This document shows positions 56,635 to 64,000 of a DNA stretch of 64,000 nt, piece after piece; position 1 is the stretch's first letter, and each line of letters opens with the position of its first letter. The notes under the pieces were generated by a model. That model searched no databases, was not told the DNA's origin, and saw nothing but the letters and a program-made list of their open reading frames with translations. The position numbers were made by a program, and so were the translations under genes. The stretch is taken from contig NZ_CANLZW010000015.1 of assembly GCF_947495625.1 (NCBI RefSeq), forward strand, positions 43,590 through 107,589. The letters run 5' to 3'. This DNA comes from an uncultured Cocleimonas sp. (GTDB lineage Bacteria; Pseudomonadota; Gammaproteobacteria; Thiotrichales; Thiotrichaceae).

Positions 56635-59600
56635 TTATGCCGATGTTCCAGTAATTAAATGTACTCGTTTGCGCAAATACATAAAATACAATAAAGGTAT
56701 AACCACCAAAGTAAGAACCGTTGATACCAAAATACCAGAAATTAAAGCCACTGCCAGACCTCCAAATATTGGATCATCAATTATGAAGAACGCACCTACC
56801 ATCGCAGCCGCTGCTGTCAGCATGATAGGCATTGCTCTTACTGCACTGGAATTGATAATGGCTTCATTCAAATCGACTCCTGCTCTTAACTGATCGTTAA
56901 TAAAATCTACCAGCAAAATGGAGTTTCTAACGATAATACCCGCCAAAGCAATCATGCCAATCATTGAGGTTGCCGTGAATTGCTTATCTGCCAACCAATG
57001 CGCTGGCATCACACCAATCACGGTTAATGGAATTGGAGACATAATTACCAAAGGCACCACATAAGAACGGAACTGCGCCACAATCAATAAGAAGATCATG
57101 ATCATGCCGACACAGTAGGCAATACCCATATCGCGGAATGTTTCAAAAGTAATTTGCCATTCGCCATCCCACTTTAATCCATAAAAATAAGGATCATCCG
57201 GTGGTGAGAAATAATATTCTTTTATGTTCTTACCATAAGCAGACACAGGAGCGTCTTTAACTCCATTAGCGATACTAAACATGCCATAAAGTGGGCTATC
57301 CGTTTCACCAGTCATATCACCTGTGACATAAACGACAGGAAGTAAATCTTTGTGATTAATTGAATGCTCACGAGTGCCTTCTTGTACATGGACCACTTCC
57401 GACATTGGAACTAAAGCCCCTTTGTTACTTCGGATCTTCAAAGACAGAATCGATTCAATCTTATCTTTATTCGCTACAGGAAACTCAATACGGATTGGCA
57501 CAGCATATTTAAGATTTTTGTTGTGAATATAGGTAACGTCTTCTCCACCCAAAACCGTACTGATTGATGAAGTAATCGATTGTTGAGATACACCCAGCAA
57601 TGCCGCTCTCTGACGATCTACTTTAATCACCAAGCGCTCTTGATTCGCTTCAACACTATCATCGATATCAGAAATATCTTTGGTAGATTCGAATACTTTA
57701 CGCACCTTAGCTGCAATTTCGATTTGACCTTCGTGATCTAAACCATAAATCTCTGCAACTAATGGAGCTTGAACCGGAGGCCCTGGTGGCACTTCAACTA
57801 CTTTGACATTCGCATTATGCTTTTTAGCTTTTTCCTGCAAAGCTATTCTTACTGCTAACGCAATATCGTGACTTTTACGCTCACGTTCATGCTTATCTAT
57901 TAGGTTTACCTGAATATCACCGACGTTTGATCCTTTTCTCAAATAATACTGGCGAACTAGCCCATTGAAGTTAATTGGGGCTGCGGTACCCGTGTAAATT
58001 TGATAATCGCTAATTTCTTCAACGTTATCTAATTCCGTTGATAAATCGTTGAGAACTCGAGAGGTTTGTTCTAGCGTTGTACCTTCTGGCATATCCACCA
58101 CAATCTGGAATTCAGATTTATTATCAAACGGTAACATCTTGAGAACAACTTTCTGGAATGGGAACGCCAACGACAATGAAATCGCGATCAGTATCGGAAT
58201 AAACACAAATAAAAGTGTAAAGCGTTTCCACCCCCCACCTTTGGCGCGTAAAAATGGACTTAATATAAAGTGAAAGAATTTGTGAGATTTAGTTTCGCCT
58301 TCATCGTCTTTGTGATGACTGAAATCAACTTTCGCGAGCACTTTATTAGTCATCCATGGTGTAACAATGTATGCAACACCCAATGACAACAACATGCCAA
58401 TACTGGCATTGATCGGGATTGGACTCATATAAGGTCCCATCAAGCCGCTTACAAATGCCATAGGAAGCAATGCAGCGATTACTGCAAAGGTAGCAAGGAT
58501 AGTTGGACCACCTACTTCATCAACCGCAATAGGAATGACATCCACTAGTTTTTTGCCACCCAACACCATATGACGGTGAATATTTTCAACCACCACAATG
58601 GCATCGTCGACCAGAATACCTATGGAGAAGATCAATGCGAATAAAGATACGCGGTTTAGCGTAAAACCCCACGCCCAGGATGCAAATAGAGTTAAAGCCA
58701 ATGTAATAACAACCGCTGTACCCACAATAAAGGCTTCACGATAACCCAAAGCAAGCCAGATCAGTGCTGCTACGGCTAGCGTTTCAATGATCAATTTATT
58801 AATAAGTTTGTCTGATTTGGCTTTGGCGGTATCGCCATAATTGCGTGTAACAGTGACATTGACTCCTTCCGGAATAAAAGTACCTTTGAGTTGTTCGATA
58901 CGCTTGATGACATTATTAGACACCGAAACGGCATTAATACTAGGTTGCTTGGCAATCGCAATGGTCACAGCGGGTGACTTAACCCCATTCTTTAAGCCTT
59001 TGTGTGAAGCACCTTTCGCGGTAGAAAACGACACATAGGTTTCTGGAGAGTCAGCGCCGTGTCTAATGGTAGCAACATCTTTTAAATAAACAGGACTGCC
59101 ATCAAACACGCCTACAACCAAATCACCAATTTCATCTTCACTGCTTAAGAAAGTTCCGGCAACGACTTGAACTTCAGTATTATTATTAACCACAGAAACC
59201 GCATCTTTTGCTGAGTTACTTGCTGCTAAGGTATTTCGTAAATCATCCAGAGATATATTAAATCCAGCTATTTTGGCGCTATCTAACAACACATGAACCA
59301 CGCGTTTAGATGAACCTACAGTGTAAACATCACGCGTTCCAGGTACTCGCTTAAGTTCGGATTCGATCGCATGGGCGACCTGAGATAACTCAAATCCACC
59401 CTTGCTTTCATCTTCGGTCCAGAGCGTTAATGAGACAATGGGTACATCGTCAATGCCCTTGGGTTTAATCAAGGGCTGACCTACACCTAAATTTTGCGGT
59501 AACCAGTCCTGATTAGAGGCAATCTTATTGTAGAGCCTGACTAATGCATCAGTTCGATCGATACCCACTTTATACTGAATGGTCAGCATCGACATGCCAG

Positions 59601-59928
59601 GCATTGAGGTAGAATAGATATGCTTTAAACCGGTAATTTCAGAAAGCACCTGCTCTGCTGGGGTACTAACCAGATTCTCGACCTCTTCCGCACTTGCTCC
59701 CGGAAAAGCGATAAAGATATTGGCAAAGGTAACATTGATTTGTGGGTCTTCCTCACGAGGGGTCACCATCACAGCAAAAACGCCTAATAAAAGACCAACC
59801 AATGCAATCAAAGGAGTAATTTCAGTTAATAGAAACGTCTTGGCTATTCTTCCTGAAATACCCAATTTCTGATTACTGCCTTTTTCATCAGCTTTAGAGT
59901 TATTTGAGGAGTTTGATGAATCAGTCAT
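56635..59928 (-). CDS. RND efflux pump permease (HAE1-like)
   Basis: An inner-membrane proton antiporter of about 1097 residues. Twelve helices lie in two sets around two large periplasmic porter domains (about residues 70-370 and 620-900). The proton-relay Asp pair is in ILVDDAIVVVENIHRH, and the opening TEITPLIALVGLLLGVFAVMVTPREEDPQ belongs to the subgroup with a conserved PREEDP. The frame is open upstream from a TTG, but the ATG at 59928 with GAGGA at good spacing is the better start; it overlaps the adaptor stop by 8 bases. No outer-membrane channel gene is here, so a TolC-type protein would come from elsewhere. Confidence 0.95.
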   Translation of the reverse strand: MTDSSNSSNNSKADEKGSNQKLGISGRIAKTFLLTEITPLIALVGLLLGVFAVMVTPREEDPQINVTFANIFIAFPGASAEEVENLVSTPAEQVLSEITGLKHIYSTSMPGMSMLTIQYKVGIDRTDALVRLYNKIASNQDWLPQNLGVGQPLIKPKGIDDVPIVSLTLWTEDESKGGFELSQVAHAIESELKRVPGTRDVYTVGSSKRVVHVLLDSAKIAGFNISLDDLRNTLAASNSAKDAVSVVNNNTEVQVVAGTFLSSEDEIGDLVVGVFDGSPVYLKDVATIRHGADSPETYVSFSTAKGASHKGLKNGVKSPAVTIAIAKQPSINAVSVSNNVIKRIEQLKGTFIPEGVNVTVTRNYGDTAKAKSDKLINKLIIETLAVAALIWLALGYREAFIVGTAVVITLALTLFASWAWGFTLNRVSLFALIFSIGILVDDAIVVVENIHRHMVLGGKKLVDVIPIAVDEVGGPTILATFAVIAALLPMAFVSGLMGPYMSPIPINASIGMLLSLGVAYIVTPWMTNKVLAKVDFSHHKDDEGETKSHKFFHFILSPFLRAKGGGWKRFTLLFVFIPILIAISLSLAFPFQKVVLKMLPFDNKSEFQIVVDMPEGTTLEQTSRVLNDLSTELDNVEEISDYQIYTGTAAPINFNGLVRQYYLRKGSNVGDIQVNLIDKHERERKSHDIALAVRIALQEKAKKHNANVKVVEVPPGPPVQAPLVAEIYGLDHEGQIEIAAKVRKVFESTKDISDIDDSVEANQERLVIKVDRQRAALLGVSQQSITSSISTVLGGEDVTYIHNKNLKYAVPIRIEFPVANKDKIESILSLKIRSNKGALVPMSEVVHVQEGTREHSINHKDLLPVVYVTGDMTGETDSPLYGMFSIANGVKDAPVSAYGKNIKEYYFSPPDDPYFYGLKWDGEWQITFETFRDMGIAYCVGMIMIFLLIVAQFRSYVVPLVIMSPIPLTVIGVMPAHWLADKQFTATSMIGMIALAGIIVRNSILLVDFINDQLRAGVDLNEAIINSSAVRAMPIMLTAAAAMVGAFFIIDDPIFGGLAVALISGILVSTVLTLVVIPLLYFMYLRKRVHLITGTSA

Positions 59929-61120
59929 GAGAGGCTTCCTCAATAAGCTTCTGTTGATGCGTTTTCAGCAATAAAGCAGCATGTACAGGATCGATAGCAA
60001 CAATCTCACCTGAATCCAAGCCCGCTAAAATACGCACTTTACCTTCAGGAGTTTGTCGACCTACTTTTACCTGACGTAGTGTCGGTATACCTTTTTCATC
60101 GACAACATAAACACCTGTGACCTCACTGCGATAAGCGATTGAAGACTCAGGTACTACCAAACGTTTTTCACTACCTACGTTAAACCCTATCTTTACATAT
60201 ACTCCGGGAAATAAACCCTGCGGAGCAGATTCTAACGATGCGCGAACCTTAAATGCATTTGTAGTTGCATCAGCATATGGAAATATGGTTAATTTTTTTA
60301 CCGCGATACCTGTCTTATCATCGTCGATATAAACTCTGGCAGATTTGTTTTTCCTTACTGCTAAAATTAAACGTTGAGGAACATTGGTTACCACACGAAT
60401 CTCTTGTAAAGAAATACCCGTCATAATAGGAGTACCCGCACTAACTACCTCTCCAAGCTCCACCAGCCTATCTGTAACGATTCCACTATAGGGAGCCATA
60501 ACTTCCGTGTAACCTAATTGCTCTCCTGCTTTTGCTAAACCTGCCTGAGCCGATGATAAATTGGATCTGGCTGCATTGGTTTTTGCTTTTGCTGCATTTA
60601 GATTTGCCTTTGCTGATTCAACGCGTGCCAAAGTAGACTTCATTGCGGCTTCCGCTTGATCATACTGAGATCGCGCTATAATGCGTTTATCATATAAGCC
60701 TTTTACCCGGTTGAACTCAGCTCGTGCTGCGGCATAGTTGGCTGTTGCCTCTTTGATGGCGGCCTCGGCTTGCACCACAGCCGCAGTTGCACTACTAATA
60801 GAAGCTCTTGATTCGCTTACAGCAGCCTGTGCTTGTCGCAATCCCGACTTCTGATTTTCAGATGAGATACGTGCAATTAATGCCCCTTTCTCAACATAAT
60901 CACCAACGTCGTAAGATAATTTACTGATGACTCCACCTGTTTGCGATGACACTGTACTCTTATTTACAGCCTCTATTTGACCATCAAGCATTTGGTAATC
61001 AACCACGACTTCTTCTACTGCCACAGCGGTGATTAGCGGAGAAATCTCTGCTTTTCCGATTAAAGGTAGCGCCAAAACGACGGAAATACCCATCAATATA
61101 AGTTTATGAGGACGACTCAT
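59921..61120 (-). CDS. RND efflux periplasmic adaptor (HlyD family)
   Basis: A periplasmic membrane-fusion protein of 399 residues when started at the ATG at 61120 (MSRPHKLILMGISVVLALP, signal sequence); the frame extends upstream only from a TTG. A lipoyl half-motif (SSQTGGVISKLSYDVGDYVEKGALIARI) precedes a long Ala-rich coiled coil (about residues 90-180) and the second lipoyl half (VMAPYSGIVTDRLVELGEVV). Beta-barrel and membrane-proximal domains follow. It is translationally coupled to the permease. A perfect 24-bp palindrome lies upstream. Confidence 0.95.
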   Translation of the reverse strand: MSRPHKLILMGISVVLALPLIGKAEISPLITAVAVEEVVVDYQMLDGQIEAVNKSTVSSQTGGVISKLSYDVGDYVEKGALIARISSENQKSGLRQAQAAVSESRASISSATAAVVQAEAAIKEATANYAAARAEFNRVKGLYDKRIIARSQYDQAEAAMKSTLARVESAKANLNAAKAKTNAARSNLSSAQAGLAKAGEQLGYTEVMAPYSGIVTDRLVELGEVVSAGTPIMTGISLQEIRVVTNVPQRLILAVRKNKSARVYIDDDKTGIAVKKLTIFPYADATTNAFKVRASLESAPQGLFPGVYVKIGFNVGSEKRLVVPESSIAYRSEVTGVYVVDEKGIPTLRQVKVGRQTPEGKVRILAGLDSGEIVAIDPVHAALLLKTHQQKLIEEASHD

Positions 61121-61166
61121 GCTAAAATGCCTGTATATAAAAATTATAATAGCCAAGTTTAACAAG

Positions 61167-61190
61167 CTATATTAGATTTGTCTAATATAG
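61167..61190. promoter_or_regulatory. Perfect palindrome between the RND operon and a divergent gene
   Basis: Arms CTATATTAGA and TCTAATATAG are exact complements with a 4-base spacer. It lies 46 bases upstream of the adaptor start and 43 bases upstream of the DUF4124 gene, the usual place and size for a TetR- or MarR-type operator. No regulator gene is next to it. Confidence 0.6.
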
Positions 61191-61233
61191 TATAACCAGA
61201 ATTAAATTTAGTCTTCTCGATAGGCACATAAAA

Positions 61234-61710
61234 ATGATAAAAATAATTAAATTAGCCAGTATTACAACCATAATTCCAGCTCTCTTTATTCTTTCTGTTA
61301 ATACACAGGCAGAAATATATAAGTGGGTCGATGAAAATGGCGGTGTTCATTACACTGCTCAACCACCTGTTCATAAAAAGAAACGGGTAAAAGCTAAAAA
61401 TATCGAAGATGAAATTAGAGCGGCTGCTGGAAAGTATCGTCCTCCTGCAAATTCTGCGGTATCTAAGAAAGAAGATGGTACTGACGCTGAAAAAGAAACA
61501 GTTAACGGTGAAGAGCTATCAGGTCCAGATAAAAAACTCATTAGTTATTGTACAAATCAGAAGAAAAATCTAGAACAATTAAAGAAAAACTTCCGTAATG
61601 TGTGGATTGATGTGAAAGGCAAGAAAACCACTCTGGATCAGGAACAAAGAAAAGAAAAAGTAGCCTACTTGCAACAAAGAATTGCAGAAGACTGTAAAGA
61701 AGTTAAATAA
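61234..61710 (+). CDS. Exported DUF4124 protein
   Basis: A 158-residue protein with a signal peptide (core at residues 7-24, cleavage at TQA-EI), then the DUF4124 motif EIYKWVDENGGVHYTAQPPV and a Lys/Glu-rich, helical C-terminal half with a coiled-coil tendency. Such proteins are periplasmic and of unknown function. It is divergent from the efflux operon across the palindrome at 61167; whether the two are co-regulated is unknown. Confidence 0.87.
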   Translation: MIKIIKLASITTIIPALFILSVNTQAEIYKWVDENGGVHYTAQPPVHKKKRVKAKNIEDEIRAAAGKYRPPANSAVSKKEDGTDAEKETVNGEELSGPDKKLISYCTNQKKNLEQLKKNFRNVWIDVKGKKTTLDQEQRKEKVAYLQQRIAEDCKEVK

Positions 61711-61751
61711 GGTAAATAACTGTTCTAATTCTCTGTAAAAGGATATTAGAG

Positions 61752-61780
61752 GTCACCCCCCTACTTTTAAGCACTTTTTT
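61752..61780 (+). repeat. BOX-like short repeat, unit form
   Basis: GTCACCCCCCTACTTTTAAG, CAC and a T7 tail. It is the only copy between two co-directional genes with the C-rich strand in sense. An intrinsic terminator follows directly. The remaining gap to proS (61811-62027) shows only a weak CTCAA/TTGAG hairpin near 61975-62003 and no clear promoter. Confidence 0.9.
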
Positions 61781-61781
61781 T

Positions 61782-61810
61782 AAAAAGCCCGTTAATTAAA
61801 CGGGCTTTTT
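61782..61810. terminator. Intrinsic terminator after the DUF4124 gene
   Basis: AAAAAGCCCGTT pairs perfectly with AACGGGCTTTTT around a 5-base loop. It has A and T tracts on both sides and directly follows a repeat copy. Confidence 0.92.
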
Positions 61811-62027
61811 AATGTCTGCTAGAACAGCACATTAATGTAAATTTTTTTTATTAATATAATAAAACTAATAATCATTCAGTTATAACTAAAAACAAGTCCA
61901 TAAAAATTGGCTGATTTGATTTCTTTCATAGCCTTTGAGTGAAAGATCACCTTATTAGAGAAATAGTACTTGTGCTCAAGCCCGCAAGGACTAAAATTGA
62001 GCGCTTTGATAATAACCAAGCTATTTC

Positions 62028-63740
62028 ATGAAAGTATCTCATTTCCCAATTTCCACCCTTCGCGAAACGCCTGCCGATGCAGAAATTAAAAGTCACCAGT
62101 TAATGCTGAAAGCCGGCATGATCAAACGTGTCTCATCAGGTCTATATACCTGGGCGCCCTTTGGCCTCAAGGTAATGCGTAAAGTTGAAGAAATCGTTCG
62201 TGATGAACTCAATAAAGCGGGTTTAGTAGAATTACTCATGCCAACGGTACAACCGGCAGAACTATGGCAAGAATCTGGTCGATGGGAACAGTTTGGCCCT
62301 GAATTACTGCGCATGAACGACAGAAAAGGTGCTGAGTTCTGTTACGGCCCAACGCACGAAGAAATTATCACTGACTACGCTCGTAAGGAGCTGAAGAGTT
62401 ATAAAGAACTTCCTGTGACTTATTATCAGATTCAAACAAAATTCCGTGATGAGGTTCGTCCTCGTTTTGGGGTAATGCGCTCACGTGAGTTCATCATGAA
62501 AGACGCTTATTCATTCCATACTACACAGGAATCTTTACAAGAAACTTACGATCAAATTCATGCGGCTTATTCACGCATTTTTGAACGCATGGGATTAACC
62601 TTCAGACCTGTTCTTGCAGACTCTGGCGCTATTGGTGGCAGTACTTCACACGAATTCCATGTGTTGGCTGATTCTGGTGAAGATGCGATAGCATTCTCTG
62701 ATGAAAGTGATTACGCAGCTAATATCGAACTCGCAGTGGCTCTTCCACCTAAAGGTGAGCGCCCTGCGCCGACTGAAGAAATGCAAACGGTTGATACACC
62801 GGATTCTCACACGATTGATGCGGTATCTGCATTCTTGAATAAACCCACAGACTCTTCCATCAAGACATTAATTGTTGAAGGTGAAGAAGAAGACGAAGTC
62901 GTTGCTATTCTGATGCAAGGCAATGATCAGTTAAACGAACTAAAAGCCGAGAAAATTGACGGCATTGGTTCACCGTTAACACCAGCTACAGAAGAACAAC
63001 TGCTTCAGGCTGTTGGCTGTAATGCTGGTTCTATCGGCCCAGTTGGTCTAAAGATCAAAATCTTTGCTGATCATGCCGTTAAGAACATGGCTGATTTTGT
63101 CTGTGGTGCGAATGTCGATGATAAACATCACATCGGCGTAAACTGGGGACGCGATTTACCAGAGCCCGAGTATGTCGATGTACGTAACGTTGTAGAAGGC
63201 GATCCTAGCCCTGACGGAAAAGGCACGCTCAGCATTCTTCGCGGTATAGAAGTTGGTCATATATTCCAGCTTGGTACAAAATACTCAGAAGCGATGAATG
63301 CTTCGGTATTAGGTGAAAACGGCAAACCGACTATTATGACTATGGGTTGTTACGGCATTGGTATTACACGTGTTGTCGCAGCAAGTATTGAACAAAGTCA
63401 TGATGATAACGGCATTATCTGGCCAGCAGCATTAGCCCCTTTCCAGCTAAGCATTGTGCCTATTAATTACAATAAATCGGAAGACGTGAAAGCAGAAGCC
63501 GATGCCTTGTATGAAGAGTTGATTGCAGCCGGTTACGATGTATTACTGGATGATCGTAATATGCGCCCAGGTGCAATGTTCGCCGATCACGAACTGATTG
63601 GTATCCCACATCGCATCGTTATTTCTGATCGTGGTTTGAAAGAAGGACAGGTTGAGTTTAAATCTCGTACAGATGACGACGCAAATGATGTTCAACGTGC
63701 TGATATCATGCAGTTTGTTGCGGATAAGTTAAAAGCCTAA
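62028..63740 (+). CDS. proS: Prolyl-tRNA synthetase, bacterial type
   Basis: Charges tRNA-Pro. The 570 residues match the bacterial form. Class II motifs include the N-terminal [22 protein letters not shown] (part) and [20 protein letters not shown], then motif 2 with [29 protein letters not shown] (part), a YbaK-like editing insertion at about residues 225-385 that removes misacylated Ala, motif 3 (GCYGIGITR) and a C-terminal anticodon-binding domain ([17 protein letters not shown]). It is a single-gene unit bounded by repeat copies. Confidence 0.98.
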   Translation: MKVSHFPISTLRETPADAEIKSHQLMLKAGMIKRVSSGLYTWAPFGLKVMRKVEEIVRDELNKAGLVELLMPTVQPAELWQESGRWEQFGPELLRMNDRKGAEFCYGPTHEEIITDYARKELKSYKELPVTYYQIQTKFRDEVRPRFGVMRSREFIMKDAYSFHTTQESLQETYDQIHAAYSRIFERMGLTFRPVLADSGAIGGSTSHEFHVLADSGEDAIAFSDESDYAANIELAVALPPKGERPAPTEEMQTVDTPDSHTIDAVSAFLNKPTDSSIKTLIVEGEEEDEVVAILMQGNDQLNELKAEKIDGIGSPLTPATEEQLLQAVGCNAGSIGPVGLKIKIFADHAVKNMADFVCGANVDDKHHIGVNWGRDLPEPEYVDVRNVVEGDPSPDGKGTLSILRGIEVGHIFQLGTKYSEAMNASVLGENGKPTIMTMGCYGIGITRVVAASIEQSHDDNGIIWPAALAPFQLSIVPINYNKSEDVKAEADALYEELIAAGYDVLLDDRNMRPGAMFADHELIGIPHRIVISDRGLKEGQVEFKSRTDDDANDVQRADIMQFVADKLKA

Positions 63741-63756
63741 ATACAAGACAAAGTGG

Positions 63757-63818
63757 CTTGTCTTGGCTCACCAAGAGCCAGACAAGTCCATCGTAGATTT
63801 CGTAAGAAATCGTCGATG
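63757..63818. other. Two hairpins downstream of proS
   Basis: CTTGTC and GGCTC pair with GAGCC and GACAAG (63757-63786). The next stem has CATCG and GATTTC opposite GAAATC and CGATG (about 63789-63818). The first includes GGCTCACCAAGAG, shared with 52921-52933. Neither is followed by a T tract, but together they may end proS transcription. Confidence 0.6.
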
Positions 63819-63860
63819 CACAATGCTAAATCTGGTTTAGTAGCTTTTATAACTACTTAA

Positions 63861-63888
63861 GTCACCCCCCTACTTTGAGGCCTTTTTT
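63861..63888 (+). repeat. BOX-like short repeat, unit form
   Basis: GTCACCCCCCTACTTTGAGG, CC and a T6 tail. It lies between the proS hairpins and the microsatellite at the window end. Confidence 0.9.
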
Positions 63889-63904
63889 ATATAAACAATA
63901 ATTA

Positions 63905-64000
63905 CTTTTGTTTGTTTGCTTGTTTGTTTGTTTGTTTGTTTGTTTGTTTGTTTGTTTGTTTGTTTGTTTGTTTGTTTGTTTGTTTGTTTGTTTGTTTGTT
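63905..64000 (+). repeat. (TTTG)n tetranucleotide microsatellite, runs off the window
   Basis: About 23 consecutive TTTG units fill the last 96 bases, with a single T-to-C change near 63919. The right border is not visible. Bacterial tetranucleotide tracts of this length are prone to slippage; one inside or before a gene would make it phase-variable. Whether a gene follows cannot be seen. Confidence 0.95.

Overview
The window reads as chromosomal DNA of a Gram-negative, AT-rich (roughly 40 percent GC by eye) gammaproteobacterium. Evidence: HflD next to MnmA, SelD-SelU, an LpxL-type acyltransferase, CreD, an RND pump, YchJ, YaiI, YedI/DUF808, a TIGR02647 protein and a bacterial-type ProS with an editing insertion. 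A SoxK-like small protein and a TauE/SafE permease hint at a marine Thiotrichales-type sulfur bacterium, but the genus cannot be fixed from sequence alone. I see no rRNA operon, prophage, IS transposase or CRISPR array. One tRNA gene (Met, CAT) is present. Almost all genes are intact housekeeping or conserved accessory genes in short operons.

Layout: 1-4.5 kb, minus-strand guaB-guaA-tadA-DUF2237, with a strong promoter and a terminator-like hairpin at the head of guaB. 4.6-7 kb, SoxK-like protein, xseA, YchJ-like and CPXCG proteins. 7-19 kb, accessory enzymes and transporters plus gltX, a VTT-domain/flavin disulfide reductase fusion and a membrane hydroxylase. 19-23 kb, ilvB-ilvN-ilvC and tRNA-Met. 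23-30 kb, a very large SNF2 ATPase, a LuxR-type regulator and tandem START proteins. 30-34.7 kb, a large NAD-glutamate dehydrogenase, an EamA permease and a small lipoprotein. 35-40 kb, selD-selU divergent from an SDR gene, mnmA and hflD, so both sulfur and selenium chemistry on tRNA wobble uridine are encoded side by side. 40-53.7 kb, lipid acyltransferase, SRPBCC/GyrI-like protein, histone-like HhH protein, lytic-transglycosylase-like protein, di-haem peroxidase, tsaD, rhlE, yaiI, an M23 peptidase, TauE and SDR. 53.8-61.7 kb, CreD-like protein, an RND pump with its adaptor and a DUF4124 protein. 62-64 kb, proS, then a TTTG microsatellite running off the end.

The most unusual content lies between the genes. 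(1) About 20 copies of a 28-29 bp element (head GTCACCCCCCTACTT, about 8 variable bases, tail TTTTTT) are scattered through the window, about one per 3 kb. Nine of them lie within 20 bases of, or overlap, a stop codon, in one fixed orientation. Four copies are expanded by hairpin modules of about 53 bp, giving a head-(module)n-tail layout like the BOX elements of pneumococcus. One copy is read in frame in the middle of a gene and another lies in the first codons of tadA. (2) A second family of 110-125 bp imperfect hairpins with compensatory changes abuts the stop codons of guaA, guaB and ilvC. These two families are the best candidates for undescribed elements here. All functional roles suggested for them are inference.
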